Part shown: positions 16,996 through 25,512 of the stretch, piece after piece
How positions within the stretch are numbered: position 1 is the stretch's first letter
How the letters are laid out: the number at the start of each line of letters is the position of its first letter
Assembly (NCBI RefSeq): GCF_000525835.1
Contig: NZ_AODD01000030.1
Location: 1 to 37,743, forward strand
Source of the DNA: Listeria grandensis FSL F6-0971
Lineage (GTDB): Bacteria; Bacillota; Bacilli; Lactobacillales; Listeriaceae
Direction: 5' to 3'
DNA: 37,743 nt
Notes under the pieces: generated by a model
Told to the model about the DNA's origin: nothing
The model's input: the letters and a program-made list of their open reading frames with translations, nothing else
The model's database searches: none
Made by a program: the position numbers and the translations under genes

Positions 16996-17679
16996 TTTTC
17001 AATCTCTCCCAACACCGGAATCACGGTTACTTCCTGAATATCTGTATCTTCGCGAATCGTAACATTGGTAAAGCCGTGGATAAACATGATAACCGCACCG
17101 ATCATGAGACCAATAAATGCGCCCATCGCCAAACTCATCTTTTTATTCGGACTCACGATGGTACCTTCTACTGCTTTTGATAAAATCACAATGGTGTTGT
17201 CCTCGATAAGATTCCCAACTTCTTGTTGCATCGTCGCCACCGTATTATTGACAAATTTGATTGCTTTTTCAGCGCTGTCAGCCGTATATGCTACGGAAAT
17301 AATTTGTGAGTCATTTTCGTTTTTTATTGCTAAATTTTTGCGCCAAAATTTCTGGTTTAGCTTTTAAATCCAAATCTGCTTTTACTTTATCGATGATGTA
17401 ATTACTTTTCAAAATGCCCGTATACGTGCTAATTAGCCGATTATTTGTGTTCGCATCCAGCTTAATATCATCTTCTGCAAGCTTCTGCGGTTTCACAAGT
17501 ATGTCCGAACTCGCTTGGTACATCGGAACTGCCATTTGCGTTACCCATATATATGACCCTGCAATACCAACGTTTGTCATGAAAAGCAACAAGATGGCAT
17601 AGCGTTTCAAATACTGCACAAGCATTTTCATGTCAATTTTCTTTTCGATATTCACCGTTTTACACCACTTCTCTTTCAT
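16989..17679 (-). pseudogene. Wzz/CpsC-like chain-length regulator and kinase activator, frameshifted
   Basis: The first frame (from 17679) codes IEKKIDMKMLVQYLKRYAIL with an N-terminal membrane segment and the Wzz-type YQASSDILVKPQ, and stops after KFSNKKRK. The second frame continues NENDSQIISVAYTADSAEKA through a second membrane segment (AMGAFIGLMIGAVIMFIHGF) to VIPVLGEIEKW, the usual link to the kinase. One A too many in the A6 run at 17320-17325 explains the shift; with A5 the protein is about 230 aa, normal for CpsC/YveK. It is probably needed for kinase activity, so the frame matters for the whole locus. Start codon uncertain (17679, or GTG at 17655). Confidence 0.85.
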
Positions 17680-17696
17680 TTCTTTTCGAATGGGTT

Positions 17697-17725
17697 ATTA
17701 TACATAAATTCAAAACGAGTGTTTA
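17697..17725 (-). promoter_or_regulatory. Sigma-A promoter for the wzz-to-HTH polysaccharide operon
   Basis: On the minus strand TAAACA (17725-17720) and a perfect TATAAT (17702-17697) are separated by 17 bp, just upstream of the Wzz-like gene. All following genes down to 6939 lie on the same strand with small gaps or overlaps, so this is the likely main operon promoter. Confidence 0.6.
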
Positions 17726-17739
17726 ATATTGTCACAAGA

Positions 17740-17815
17740 GATTCCTACGCATCATTTCGATGTCGCTAACTTTTTTATCTATAGTTTTTTAGTCCGTGAA
17801 TGTCTAGTAGGAATC
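17740..17815. repeat. 9-bp inverted repeat with 58-nt loop upstream of the operon promoter
   Basis: GATTCCTAC (17740-17748) is repeated inverted as GTAGGAATC (17807-17815), between the wecC-like gene and the operon promoter. It could be a regulator site or an RNA structure in wecC read-through transcripts; chance is also possible. Confidence 0.3.
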
Positions 17816-17896
17816 ACTTCATCTACTTCTTACTTTACGCAACGTTTAGATTTATGTTCTTTGTCGAACTGTTTACCGTAGATTATTTTTTTTGCT

Positions 17897-19174
17897 TTAA
17901 CCTTGAACCCCAGCGACTTGTTGTGCCTTTTTTGCTTTATATAAATTGCCATAGTTCACATAATTCACTTTTGTACCAACGCTTTGAACAATATTTTTCG
18001 TGTCGAGTATTGTCGCATCACGCATTCTATCGGTATAACTTGTTGGGATATTACGAAACTCGTCGTGATCACTCAACACCAGAATAAGAGAACTTCCTTC
18101 ACAGGCCTCTTCTCCAGTTAGCGGCAGTTCGGCTACGTGCGGATCAAAGACACGCACTTCAAAACCAGCTTCATCTAGTCTGTCCCTAATTTCCATCGCT
18201 GGGCTTTCCCTAACATCATCAATATTTCCTTTATACGTCAATCCAAAAAGGGTTACTTGATTCCCTTCTCGCTCTGCCATTAAGATCTGGACTTGTTGTA
18301 CAACATAGGCTGGCATGCTATTATTGACGGCGCGCGCTGTCTGCATCAACGGAGATTGTTCAGGAGCAGCTGCAATTACAAAATATGGATCCACCGCTAA
18401 GCAATGTCCACCCACGCCTGGACCGGGTTGATGTACATTCACACGTGGATGTTTGTTCGCCATTTCAATGACGCGCAATGCATCGATACCTAAATGATCA
18501 CTAATTTTAGCAAGTTCGTTGGCCAGTGCAATATTCACATCACGATACGTGTTTTCCATTAATTTACTAAGTTCCGCCTCGCCCGCTTGCGCTTTTATCA
18601 TTTCGCCTTTCACAAAAGTCCCGTAAACTGCTGCGGCTTTTTCAGTACAAGCATCAGTAATTCCACCAATAATACGTGGATTATGTATCAACTCATGCAT
18701 GATATTTCCCGGCAAAACACGTTCTGGGCAATGCGCTAAAAAGATGTCTTCTCCTACTCTAAAACCGTTCTTTTCAACCATCGGTTGGACCACGTCAACC
18801 ATCGTACGCGGTGCAATTGTTGACTCTACAATGATGGTATCGTTTGCTTTCACATATGGTAAAATGCTCATCAAAGCAGCTTCGATATAGCTCGTATCAC
18901 ACGATTGGTATTGATCAGCTTTATTTGGTGTAGGGACAGCGATAATGTAGGCATCCGCACTTATAGGTTGTGTACTTGCACAGAAATTTCCCAACAATAG
19001 CACTTCTTCTAAATCTTGTTCCAAACCAGGCTCTTCAATATGAATGAGTCCTGCATTTAACTGCGTGGTCATCCATGGTGATAAATCGACACCCGTCACT
19101 TTATGCCCATATTTCGCCAACAGTATCGCGGTAGGCAAACCAATATACCCTAGGCCGATAACCGTAATTTTCAT
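17897..19174 (-). CDS. wecC: UDP-N-acetyl-D-mannosamine dehydrogenase-type enzyme
   Basis: 425 aa. Rossmann GLGYIGLP at 7-14, VPTPNKADQYQSCDTSYIE typical of the WecC/TviB branch, VESTIAPRTM, HCPERVLPGNI, and the catalytic cysteine in GPGVGGHCLAVDPYF at about 263. The C-terminal LFGLTYKGNIDDVRESPA binds the nucleotide. It oxidises C6 of a UDP-N-acetylhexosamine to the uronate. ATG at 19174 is preceded by an AGGTGGGAG RBS. It lies 22 bp after the lipoprotein gene but 217 bp and a separate promoter before the rest of the cluster. Substrate (ManNAc, GlcNAc or GalNAc) cannot be told from sequence. Confidence 0.88.
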   Translation of the reverse strand: MKITVIGLGYIGLPTAILLAKYGHKVTGVDLSPWMTTQLNAGLIHIEEPGLEQDLEEVLLLGNFCASTQPISADAYIIAVPTPNKADQYQSCDTSYIEAALMSILPYVKANDTIIVESTIAPRTMVDVVQPMVEKNGFRVGEDIFLAHCPERVLPGNIMHELIHNPRIIGGITDACTEKAAAVYGTFVKGEMIKAQAGEAELSKLMENTYRDVNIALANELAKISDHLGIDALRVIEMANKHPRVNVHQPGPGVGGHCLAVDPYFVIAAAPEQSPLMQTARAVNNSMPAYVVQQVQILMAEREGNQVTLFGLTYKGNIDDVRESPAMEIRDRLDEAGFEVRVFDPHVAELPLTGEEACEGSSLILVLSDHDEFRNIPTSYTDRMRDATILDTKNIVQSVGTKVNYVNYGNLYKAKKAQQVAGVQG

Positions 19175-19196
19175 ATAGTTGCTCCCACCTTTCGTT

Positions 19197-19652
19197 TTAT
19201 TTGGTCGGAATTGTAACTGTCCATGTCACATTTTCCGTCGTTTCTTGTGAATACGGCTCATATATTACGGTAACTTCCTTTTGATCCGTAGGTATCTCAT
19301 AGAACCCTGGTCCTTTTAACGTCTTACCAGCGGCAATCTCATCACCAAAGTTTTTAGCGTTTAAACCATACATCGCATGTTTTTTTCCATCTTTTGTCTG
19401 AATAACGAAGTCCCCAGCACCTGCACCAGCTTCTTCCTTACCTGTATTCTTTACAGCAAAATCGAGCTGTATCATCTGTTTTTTATCGTTATTACTAATT
19501 TTCAATTGAATATCTGCCAATGTTATTTCTAAATTATTGGCTACTCTTGTTTTACCAATATCATCGCTAGCTGTCTTACCACAACCGCTCATCGCTAAAA
19601 TCGAGACTAGGCTTAGTAAAAATAGCGCGAGCCAGATTTTTTTCTTTTTCAT
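19197..19652 (-). CDS. Lipoprotein with DUF4352-like domain
   Basis: About 151 aa from the ATG at 19652 (AAAGGGAG 10 nt upstream): MKKKKIWLALFLLSLVSI, then the lipobox LAMSGC, so Cys at about 23 should be lipid-modified. The mature part is a single Ig-like beta domain (LEITLADIQLKISNNDKKQ, LDFAVKNTGKEEAG, FVIQTKDGKK) of the type found in DUF4352 lipoproteins. It lies between the secreted adhesin and the wecC-like gene, probably in one transcript. It may help present or tether the adhesin or polysaccharide; function unknown. Confidence 0.8.
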   Translation of the reverse strand: MKKKKIWLALFLLSLVSILAMSGCGKTASDDIGKTRVANNLEITLADIQLKISNNDKKQMIQLDFAVKNTGKEEAGAGAGDFVIQTKDGKKHAMYGLNAKNFGDEIAAGKTLKGPGFYEIPTDQKEVTVIYEPYSQETTENVTWTVTIPTK

Positions 19653-19681
19653 AAAATTGGAACTCCCTTTCAAAAATAGGA

Positions 19682-19714
19682 CATCATAAGTGGTGATGAA
19701 CGCCACTTATGATG
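19682..19714 (-). terminator. Strong stem-loop between adhesin and lipoprotein genes
   Basis: CATCATAAGTGG (19682-19693) pairs perfectly with CCACTTATGATG (19703-19714) around a 9-nt loop. On the minus strand it is followed by CCTATTTTTG, a weak U-tract. It may be a partial terminator lowering expression of the downstream genes, or an mRNA-stabilising hairpin. Confidence 0.55.
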
Positions 19715-19722
19715 CATCCGCT

Positions 19723-22700
19723 TTATTTCGTTGGTGCTTGAATCATTACTTTTTTGCTGTCTAGTTGTTTGCCTAATTTATCGTATACTGCAATCGTGAC
19801 ATTATCGTCTGCTTTTTTGATTTTATCTAATGTATAGAATTTGAATGTACCATCGCTAGCAATACTACCACCTGCGTATATAGTTCCATTCACGGTTACT
19901 TTCATAGCTGCTACGTCTCCTGATACAGTCCCAGTAAGTGAAGAATCACCTGGAATTGTCATAGTAGCTGGTGTTACTTGTCCTGCCGTTGTGACAACGT
20001 TGTTCGTAATTGTTACTGTTTTTGTGTCGAGAAGTTTGCCAACACTGTCGTAAGCACGAACAACAATCTTGTCTTTCGGTGATTTGGTTTTGTCGAAAGA
20101 ATAGAACTTGAAGGTCCCATTCGCTACTGTACCGCCTTTGTACACGGTGCTCACTCCTGCTTCATTTGTGATGGTTACTTCAATTCTAGAAACGTCTCCT
20201 GTGTATGTTCCACTGATGTTAGAATCGCCTGGAATCGTCATGGCTTTTGGCGTGATTTGTCCTGCTGTTACGACTGCAAAGTTCACTTTCTCACGGGCGA
20301 TTTCTCTGCCATTCTTGTCGTAAGCTACCATGTAGAGAGATTGATTTTTTGTGATACCAGGGCCTACGTAGAACTTGAATGTACCGTTTATTTTCGTTGC
20401 ATTTCCAGATTCTACGCCATCTTTGCTAAGCGTGATACGGTCTACATCTCCTGAGTAGCTACCTGTAATCGATGTTGTTCCTAAAACGAAATCATCTGGT
20501 TTAAGTGTTCCGTTGCTAGATAATTGTGCTTTCGCTTTATCCAAATCTTTTTGTAGTTCGGCTTTTTTCGTTGGATCGGTTACTTTGTTGACTAAAGCTT
20601 GGGCTGCGTCTACGGCTGCTTGATCTGTTGTTGATTTGATCACGTTGCTTGATGGTGTGTCGTTGACGAACAGCTCATCTACTGCTTTTTTCGCTGCATC
20701 TTGTTTTGCTTTTTCTGCTGCTGCTGCGTCTTGAGCATCTAGTAGGCTTTGGGCTTTATCTAGATCTTTTTGTAAGCCTGCTTTAATTGTTGGATCGGTT
20801 ACAGCGTCAATTAGCTTTTGCGCGGCATTGATTGTTGCTTGGGTTGTAGTCGATTTGATTGCATTGCTTGATGGTGTGTTGTTGTTGAATAGCTCATCTA
20901 CTGCTTTTTTCGCTGCATCTTGTTTTGCTTTTTCTGCTGCCGCTGCTGCATTTCGAGCGTCCAGTAAACCTTGGGCTTTGTCTAGATCTTTTTGTAAGGC
21001 TGCTTTAATTGTTGGATCCGTTACAGCGTCAATTAGCTTTTGCGCGGTATCGATGGTTGCTTGGATTGTAGCTGGTTTAATTGCATTGCTTGTTGGTGCG
21101 TTGTTGTTGAATAATTCGTTGACTGCTTTTCTCGCTGCATCTTGTTTCGCTTTCTCAACTTGATCTGCCGCTGCATTGCGTTGATCTAGTAGCTCTTGTG
21201 CGCGATCCAAGTCTTTTTGTAAGTCTACTTTCAATGCTGGATTTTTAATTTTGTTGATTTCAGCTTGCGCGTTATCGATCGCATCTTGATCTGTGGAAGC
21301 TTTGATCGCGTCGCTTGCTGGTGTGTTATTCACGAATAATTGATTCACTGCGTAGTTTGCCACTGCTTTTTGAGCTTGGTCCTCTGCCGCTTGTTGGTTG
21401 CGTGCATCGAGTAAACTTTGCGCTTTGTCTAAGTCTGCTTGAAGCGCTGTTTTCACAGAACCTGGTGCTAGGACGTCGATTGTTTTTTGCGCGTCATCGA
21501 TGGCTTTTTGGTTTGTCGTGTCTTTAATCGCATTGCCTGCTGGATTGTTATTTGTGAACAGTTCTTTCACTGCTGTGTTCGCTGCATCTTGTTTTGCTTT
21601 TTCGTTTTTCGCGTTTAGTAAGCTTTGCGCTTTGTCTAGATCTTTTTGTAAGTCTGCTTTCGCGGTTGGATCTTGTACTTTGTTCACGAGAGTTTGTGCT
21701 GCATCAATCGCTGCTTGGTCTATCGTTGATTTAATACCTGTTTTTGTTGCATCTGTGAATAGAGCGTCAATTGCAGTTCTTGCTGCGTCTTGATCAGCCG
21801 TTCCTTTTTGGACTACTGTTGTTGCGCTAGAAGTTTGAGCATTCCACGTTGCCGTTGCTGTCACATTTGTGCCGACCGCTTGTTTTTGAATGGCAATGTT
21901 GTATTTACCGTCATCTCCAGCTTTCCCTTGTCCAAGAATAGTGGATCCAACTTTGATGACAACATCCGCTTTCGGCTCTGCTGTTCCAGTTACTAATGTA
22001 GAGTCTGTATCTAATTTATTAATAGTTGTTTGATCGATGATTGATGATGATGCAAAACTTCCACCAACAATTTTACCCGTTTTCCCAGTATTATATGTGT
22101 TATCAAATAAAGTATTGTTTGATTTCAACTCTGTCTGTTTCACACTGTTTAAATAGCCAGACAGCCTAAATTCAGCATTTAATAATCCTGGATAAGTCGC
22201 AGTTGGCATAGGGTTAGTAACAGTTCCACGATCCCATGTACTAATGCCTTTATCAGATTTCATGATTACATTTGCTGGAGTAGTGTACGTCCCAAGTGCT
22301 GAACCATTTCGATTAAAGTTCGTTATCGAGAAATTAGACCCTTCGGCTAGCTCAAACGTTCCACCCATAATTACTGCGCCTTGTGTTCCATTACCTTCTA
22401 CTTCGAAAGTTGCTCCTTTTTCTACATAAATGCTACCGTCATTTGTTTGTACGGATTCTTCTACTGTGTCACCTGCAACAGCTTTTAAAACACTTCCTTC
22501 TTGGAAATACATATTACTTTTAGAAGCTAGGTGGATAGCTTGAAATTTCTCTGATTTCAAATCCATGTTACCGTAATTTATAATTGTAGAATTAGTACCG
22601 CCGTAAATTGTAGCAGCATTAGAACGTACTTTTAAGTTAGCCTTCTTTCCAACATATAATCCACCATTGTCCACAAGGAAGGTAATTGGTGAAACTGATC

Positions 22701-23289
22701 TACCTGTTGCACTTGAAACGAAATTTACGTTTGCATTATCTTTGATTGTTAATTGCTTTCCTTCGAAAACTTCCTGTGCTGTCGAATTACTACTCACTGT
22801 GCCTTCAATGATAAGTTCCCCTTTTGGCAAAAACATCAATTGTTGACCATTGTGATCTATATTCTTGTAAGTTACTTTTAGGTTCTCAACGTCACCCCAG
22901 AAAAGTCCAGAGGTATCTGTATTCGTAATTTTTAGATCTTCCATTGATGCTACAGTGTTGGCCGTAGTTAGTCTAATGTGTTTAAGATTAGCGTTTAATG
23001 TATGGTCATTACCATGGATATTTTTTGTTGTACTCGTCACAGTAGTTGCTTCTCCAACTGTAATATCCGCATCAAGGTAAATATCTGTAACAATTGCATT
23101 TGTAAGAGCTGATTTTAGTTCCATCCAAGTGCTAACTGTCGCACTGTAGTATGGAACAGCTTGCGTTTGTACGCTGTTTGTTTCTACTGCCAATACGTTA
23201 AATGGCACTGCAGTCATTAATTGACTTCCGATCAGGGTTGCGACTAATGCCACACTACTCCCTTTTTTCAATAAACCTTTTTTCTTCAT
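19723..23289 (-). CDS. Large secreted adhesin: pectate-lyase-like domain, helical repeats, Ig-like repeats
   Basis: 1188 aa from the ATG at 23289 (AGGAG 11 nt upstream; a GTG at 23301 lies too close to the RBS). Signal peptide 1-about 35 (MKKKGLLKKGSSVALVATLI, cut near VLAVE). About 50-430: beta-helix pectate-lyase-like adhesive domain (TWMELKSALTNAIVTDIYLD, KNIHGNDHTLNANLKHI). About 430-500: one Ig-like module (VTGTAEPKADVVIKVGS). About 505-930: six helical repeats of about 65-75 aa of the Cry1Ac D-VI-like type (LQKDLDKAQSLLDA). About 930-1188: three Ig-like repeats (TIPGDS, NGTFKFY). No LPXTG, GW or other anchor is seen at the end (MIQAPTK), so it should be secreted or bound non-covalently. 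No amino-acid catalytic pattern for lyase activity was seen. A PrfA-like regulator lies just upstream. Confidence 0.9.
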   Translation of the reverse strand: MKKKGLLKKGSSVALVATLIGSQLMTAVPFNVLAVETNSVQTQAVPYYSATVSTWMELKSALTNAIVTDIYLDADITVGEATTVTSTTKNIHGNDHTLNANLKHIRLTTANTVASMEDLKITNTDTSGLFWGDVENLKVTYKNIDHNGQQLMFLPKGELIIEGTVSSNSTAQEVFEGKQLTIKDNANVNFVSSATGRSVSPITFLVDNGGLYVGKKANLKVRSNAATIYGGTNSTIINYGNMDLKSEKFQAIHLASKSNMYFQEGSVLKAVAGDTVEESVQTNDGSIYVEKGATFEVEGNGTQGAVIMGGTFELAEGSNFSITNFNRNGSALGTYTTPANVIMKSDKGISTWDRGTVTNPMPTATYPGLLNAEFRLSGYLNSVKQTELKSNNTLFDNTYNTGKTGKIVGGSFASSSIIDQTTINKLDTDSTLVTGTAEPKADVVIKVGSTILGQGKAGDDGKYNIAIQKQAVGTNVTATATWNAQTSSATTVVQKGTADQDAARTAIDALFTDATKTGIKSTIDQAAIDAAQTLVNKVQDPTAKADLQKDLDKAQSLLNAKNEKAKQDAANTAVKELFTNNNPAGNAIKDTTNQKAIDDAQKTIDVLAPGSVKTALQADLDKAQSLLDARNQQAAEDQAQKAVANYAVNQLFVNNTPASDAIKASTDQDAIDNAQAEINKIKNPALKVDLQKDLDRAQELLDQRNAAADQVEKAKQDAARKAVNELFNNNAPTSNAIKPATIQATIDTAQKLIDAVTDPTIKAALQKDLDKAQGLLDARNAAAAAEKAKQDAAKKAVDELFNNNTPSSNAIKSTTTQATINAAQKLIDAVTDPTIKAGLQKDLDKAQSLLDAQDAAAAEKAKQDAAKKAVDELFVNDTPSSNVIKSTTDQAAVDAAQALVNKVTDPTKKAELQKDLDKAKAQLSSNGTLKPDDFVLGTTSITGSYSGDVDRITLSKDGVESGNATKINGTFKFYVGPGITKNQSLYMVAYDKNGREIAREKVNFAVVTAGQITPKAMTIPGDSNISGTYTGDVSRIEVTITNEAGVSTVYKGGTVANGTFKFYSFDKTKSPKDKIVVRAYDSVGKLLDTKTVTITNNVVTTAGQVTPATMTIPGDSSLTGTVSGDVAAMKVTVNGTIYAGGSIASDGTFKFYTLDKIKKADDNVTIAVYDKLGKQLDSKKVMIQAPTK
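20511..21800 (-). repeat. Six degenerate helical repeats in the secreted adhesin
   Basis: Each unit of roughly 195-235 bp encodes A-KAV-ELF-NN-P-SNAIK, then A--AQ-LID-V-DP--KA-LQKDLDKAQ. Units 4 and 5 are nearly identical in DNA over long stretches (for example around 20660-20760, 20880-20990 and 21100-21150), a basis for recombination and length variation. Confidence 0.85.
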
Positions 23290-23317
23290 GTCTATAAACA
23301 CTCCTATGATTTGATTT

Positions 23318-23428
23318 TTATCTAATAATGATGAAGGGATTATTTGTAATATCTTCCTTCAAACTATTCTGGATGGTAACTTGCTCATTTTCCACTCGTG
23401 CTGCCGTTACTTTTACTGCTTTACTCAT
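23318..23428 (-). CDS. Possible 36-aa leader or remnant ORF upstream of the secreted adhesin
   Basis: ATG at 23428 reads MSKAVKVTAARVENEQVTIQ and ends NPFIIIR, 28 bp before the adhesin start. The best RBS nearby (AAGGAG at about 23455) instead fits an ATG at 23443 that reads only three codons before a stop, so a frameshift between them is possible. No family recognised; may be a remnant or non-coding leader. Confidence 0.3.
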   Translation of the reverse strand: MSKAVKVTAARVENEQVTIQNSLKEDITNNPFIIIR

Positions 23429-23530
23429 AACCCTTTTTACTTCTGCATTGATCAATCTCCTTTTAAGTTAAGTAATACCCCTATATTGCTCTCCCTCTCT
23501 AGTATTTAAGTTTTTTTCGGGTGGATGAAC

Positions 23531-24187
23531 TTATAAACCCAAGTCTTCTGCATCATAAATCAAAATAGGCTTACCCTTTTTATATATAATTTTATTAGCC
23601 CGTTCTAATTCTTGCACTGCCTTCTTAGCAGTGTGCGGTGATATTTGGCAACATTTAGACAGAAGCAAATAATTGACCATTTTGGGAATATGAAAACCCG
23701 ACTCTTCCCTATTAGAAAGTAGCTTAATAATATCCAGCACTCGCTCTTGTACGCTTTTGGTCAGCATAAGTGAATATCGATAAAACTGTGATTCTTGGCG
23801 CTTTAACGTGTCAATTAAAAGGTCTGGGAAGAAAGGTTGCCCAGAAAGTTCTTGAAGTACTGCATTGGCATCATAAATAGCTACTTCTACACTTCCAAAG
23901 GCAACATATTCATACGGATTAGACTGAAAAACATTATGGAAGATAAAATCATTCTCCATCCAAATAGCATTAACGTGTTGTTTCGAGTTATTAATTTGCT
24001 GCAGTAATTGTCCTTTTATGACATGAATCAATTTACCTGAATCTGTCAAAACAAGATCTTGATGATTTTTTAATACTTTCATCTGGCAAAAATCCGAATT
24101 ATTTTTGCTTATATTCGATAAATCTAACAAAGGTAACAACAAGTTAGGTTCCCTAAGCAATAAACCGTGAACCTCAAGAAAATCCAT
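23531..24187 (-). CDS. PrfA-like Crp/Fnr-fold regulator, paralogue 3
   Basis: 218 aa starting MDFLEVHGLLLREPNLLLPL at 24187; GGAGG lies 6 nt upstream and the same start is seen in paralogue 2, so the longer frame from 24226 is rejected. The effector half (KLIHVIKGQLLQQINNSKQ, FGSVEVAIYDANAVLQEL) and winged helix (FHIPKMVNYLLLSKCCQIS) are nearly collinear with paralogue 2. Identity by eye is highest in the recognition helix. It lies directly upstream of the secreted adhesin on the same strand, and a PrfA-box-like palindrome lies 243 bp upstream of its start. Control of the adhesin is a natural hypothesis. Confidence 0.88.
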   Translation of the reverse strand: MDFLEVHGLLLREPNLLLPLLDLSNISKNNSDFCQMKVLKNHQDLVLTDSGKLIHVIKGQLLQQINNSKQHVNAIWMENDFIFHNVFQSNPYEYVAFGSVEVAIYDANAVLQELSGQPFFPDLLIDTLKRQESQFYRYSLMLTKSVQERVLDIIKLLSNREESGFHIPKMVNYLLLSKCCQISPHTAKKAVQELERANKIIYKKGKPILIYDAEDLGL

Positions 24188-24604
24188 AGGACGCCTCCCC
24201 ATAACGTAAACTATATTACTTAGCATAAAGCATAAAATTTTGACGTTATATACTTAAAAAATACTAATTTGCATGCTAATTTCGAAATTGCATAAATTTA
24301 AAATTGTAATTTCGTTTTTAGTCTCGTAAACGACTGCTACACCTTCACTAATTATGTGTTCATTTTATGTCTAAAATGCATTTTTTATAGATAAATGATT
24401 AAAAATTAAACTATAAATAGATAAATCGGAGTAACATAAGTTACTATTATATTAAAAGTCGAGGGAATCAATGTTAACTATGTAGAGCTAAATCATTTCA
24501 TTAACGTTTATAAAATAGACGCTACATCAAGATGACGTTTAAAACTGACAAACGAAGGGGAAACCTATACATAGGAAGCCATTTCAAGAAAGGACGTAAC
24601 GCAC
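24188..24604. promoter_or_regulatory. Intergenic region with PrfA-box-like site at 24430-24445
   Basis: AGTAACATAAGTTACT at 24430-24445 has two 6-bp arms (AGTAAC/GTTACT) and resembles the two TAACATATGTTA sites in front of the adhesin and paralogue 1. On the minus strand a TATAGT lies 15 bp beyond and a TTTAAT 20 bp beyond, possible -10 elements towards paralogue 3. On the plus strand it faces the YihY gene. The part next to 24187 resembles the upstream region of paralogue 2. Confidence 0.55.
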
Positions 24605-25450
24605 ATGCCATTAAAACCTCAAACAAAAACCAAACTAAAACAAGTAGGAGAACTCGCCAAAACAAACTGGAAAAGCGCTCGAATCACCTCCCACGCCGCC
24701 CAGCTCACCTTTTACATATTGCTATCCATTCTCCCAATGTTACTCGTATTCGGCAATCTGATCCCACTCTTACCAATCCCAAAAGAGGACATCTACGCCA
24801 CACTCCAAACATTCATGCCACCAGAAGTATACGATATCCTGCACCCCATCATCGAAAGCATGCTCACCAACGCAAGCGGCACCGCCATCTCACTCGGTTT
24901 AATCACCGCAATTTGGTCTGCCTCCAGATGTTTCAGCGCCTTACAAGAAGTGCTAAACATCGTCTACCAAGCCCCTGATCGCAAAAATTTCATCGTGACC
25001 CGCGTCATGTCTTTCCTTATGATGCTCCTTATTATCGTGATTCTCGGCGCTGTCGTCTTCATTTTCGCATTCGGCGAACAAATCGTGACTTTCCTACAAG
25101 ACCAATTCGACCTGAAGCTTGATGCCCTCGCCGATTTAGGCGCCGCAAAATGGTTCATCACGCCCATTTTTCTATTCATCCTGTTCCTCATCATCTACTG
25201 GCTCGTTCCAAACGTCAAATGGAAAATCAGAAAAAGCATCATCGGTGCCCTATTCGCCACAATCGGCTGGCTCGTTGCAACCGAACTACTTTCCGCGTAT
25301 GTTAGTTTTCAAGGCGATAAAATTCTCGGTTTCGGCAGTCTCAGCATCATGATCGTCATCATGCTCTGGCTCTACTTCGTCTCGATTATCCTACTACTTG
25401 GCGCGTTTATAAACGTCATCATCGACTCCTACAAACAACAACATTTGTAA
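24605..25450 (+). CDS. YihY/BrkB family membrane protein
   Basis: 281 aa, RBS AAAGGA 9 nt before the ATG. Six membrane helices: about 35-58 (AQLTFYILLSILPMLLVFGN), then SLGLITAIWSASRCF, FLMMLLIIVILGAVVFIFAF, FITPIFLFILFLIIYWLVP, IIGALFATIGWLVATELL and IMLWLYFVSIILLLGAFIN. The conserved SAS-CF-ALQ-VLN segment at about 105-120 and the late WLY-SII-LLGA are typical for the YihY/BrkB family (old name ribonuclease BN is wrong). Length is normal. Function unknown, possibly transport. Whether the upstream palindrome controls it is open. Confidence 0.9.
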   Translation: MPLKPQTKTKLKQVGELAKTNWKSARITSHAAQLTFYILLSILPMLLVFGNLIPLLPIPKEDIYATLQTFMPPEVYDILHPIIESMLTNASGTAISLGLITAIWSASRCFSALQEVLNIVYQAPDRKNFIVTRVMSFLMMLLIIVILGAVVFIFAFGEQIVTFLQDQFDLKLDALADLGAAKWFITPIFLFILFLIIYWLVPNVKWKIRKSIIGALFATIGWLVATELLSAYVSFQGDKILGFGSLSIMIVIMLWLYFVSIILLLGAFINVIIDSYKQQHL

Positions 25451-25512
25451 TCAATGCCCGGATATATTACAATGAAAACGAGAGAAAATCGCTATTTAGG
25501 AGGAATTTTATC

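Noticed and set aside
20500-21800. CRISPR array
   Set aside because: The repeats are long, in-frame protein repeats with varying sequence, not short identical repeats with unique spacers.
24532-24978. 148-codon plus-strand frame overlapping the YihY gene
   Set aside because: Composition is a shifted reading of the YihY gene; the YihY frame has RBS and conserved motifs.
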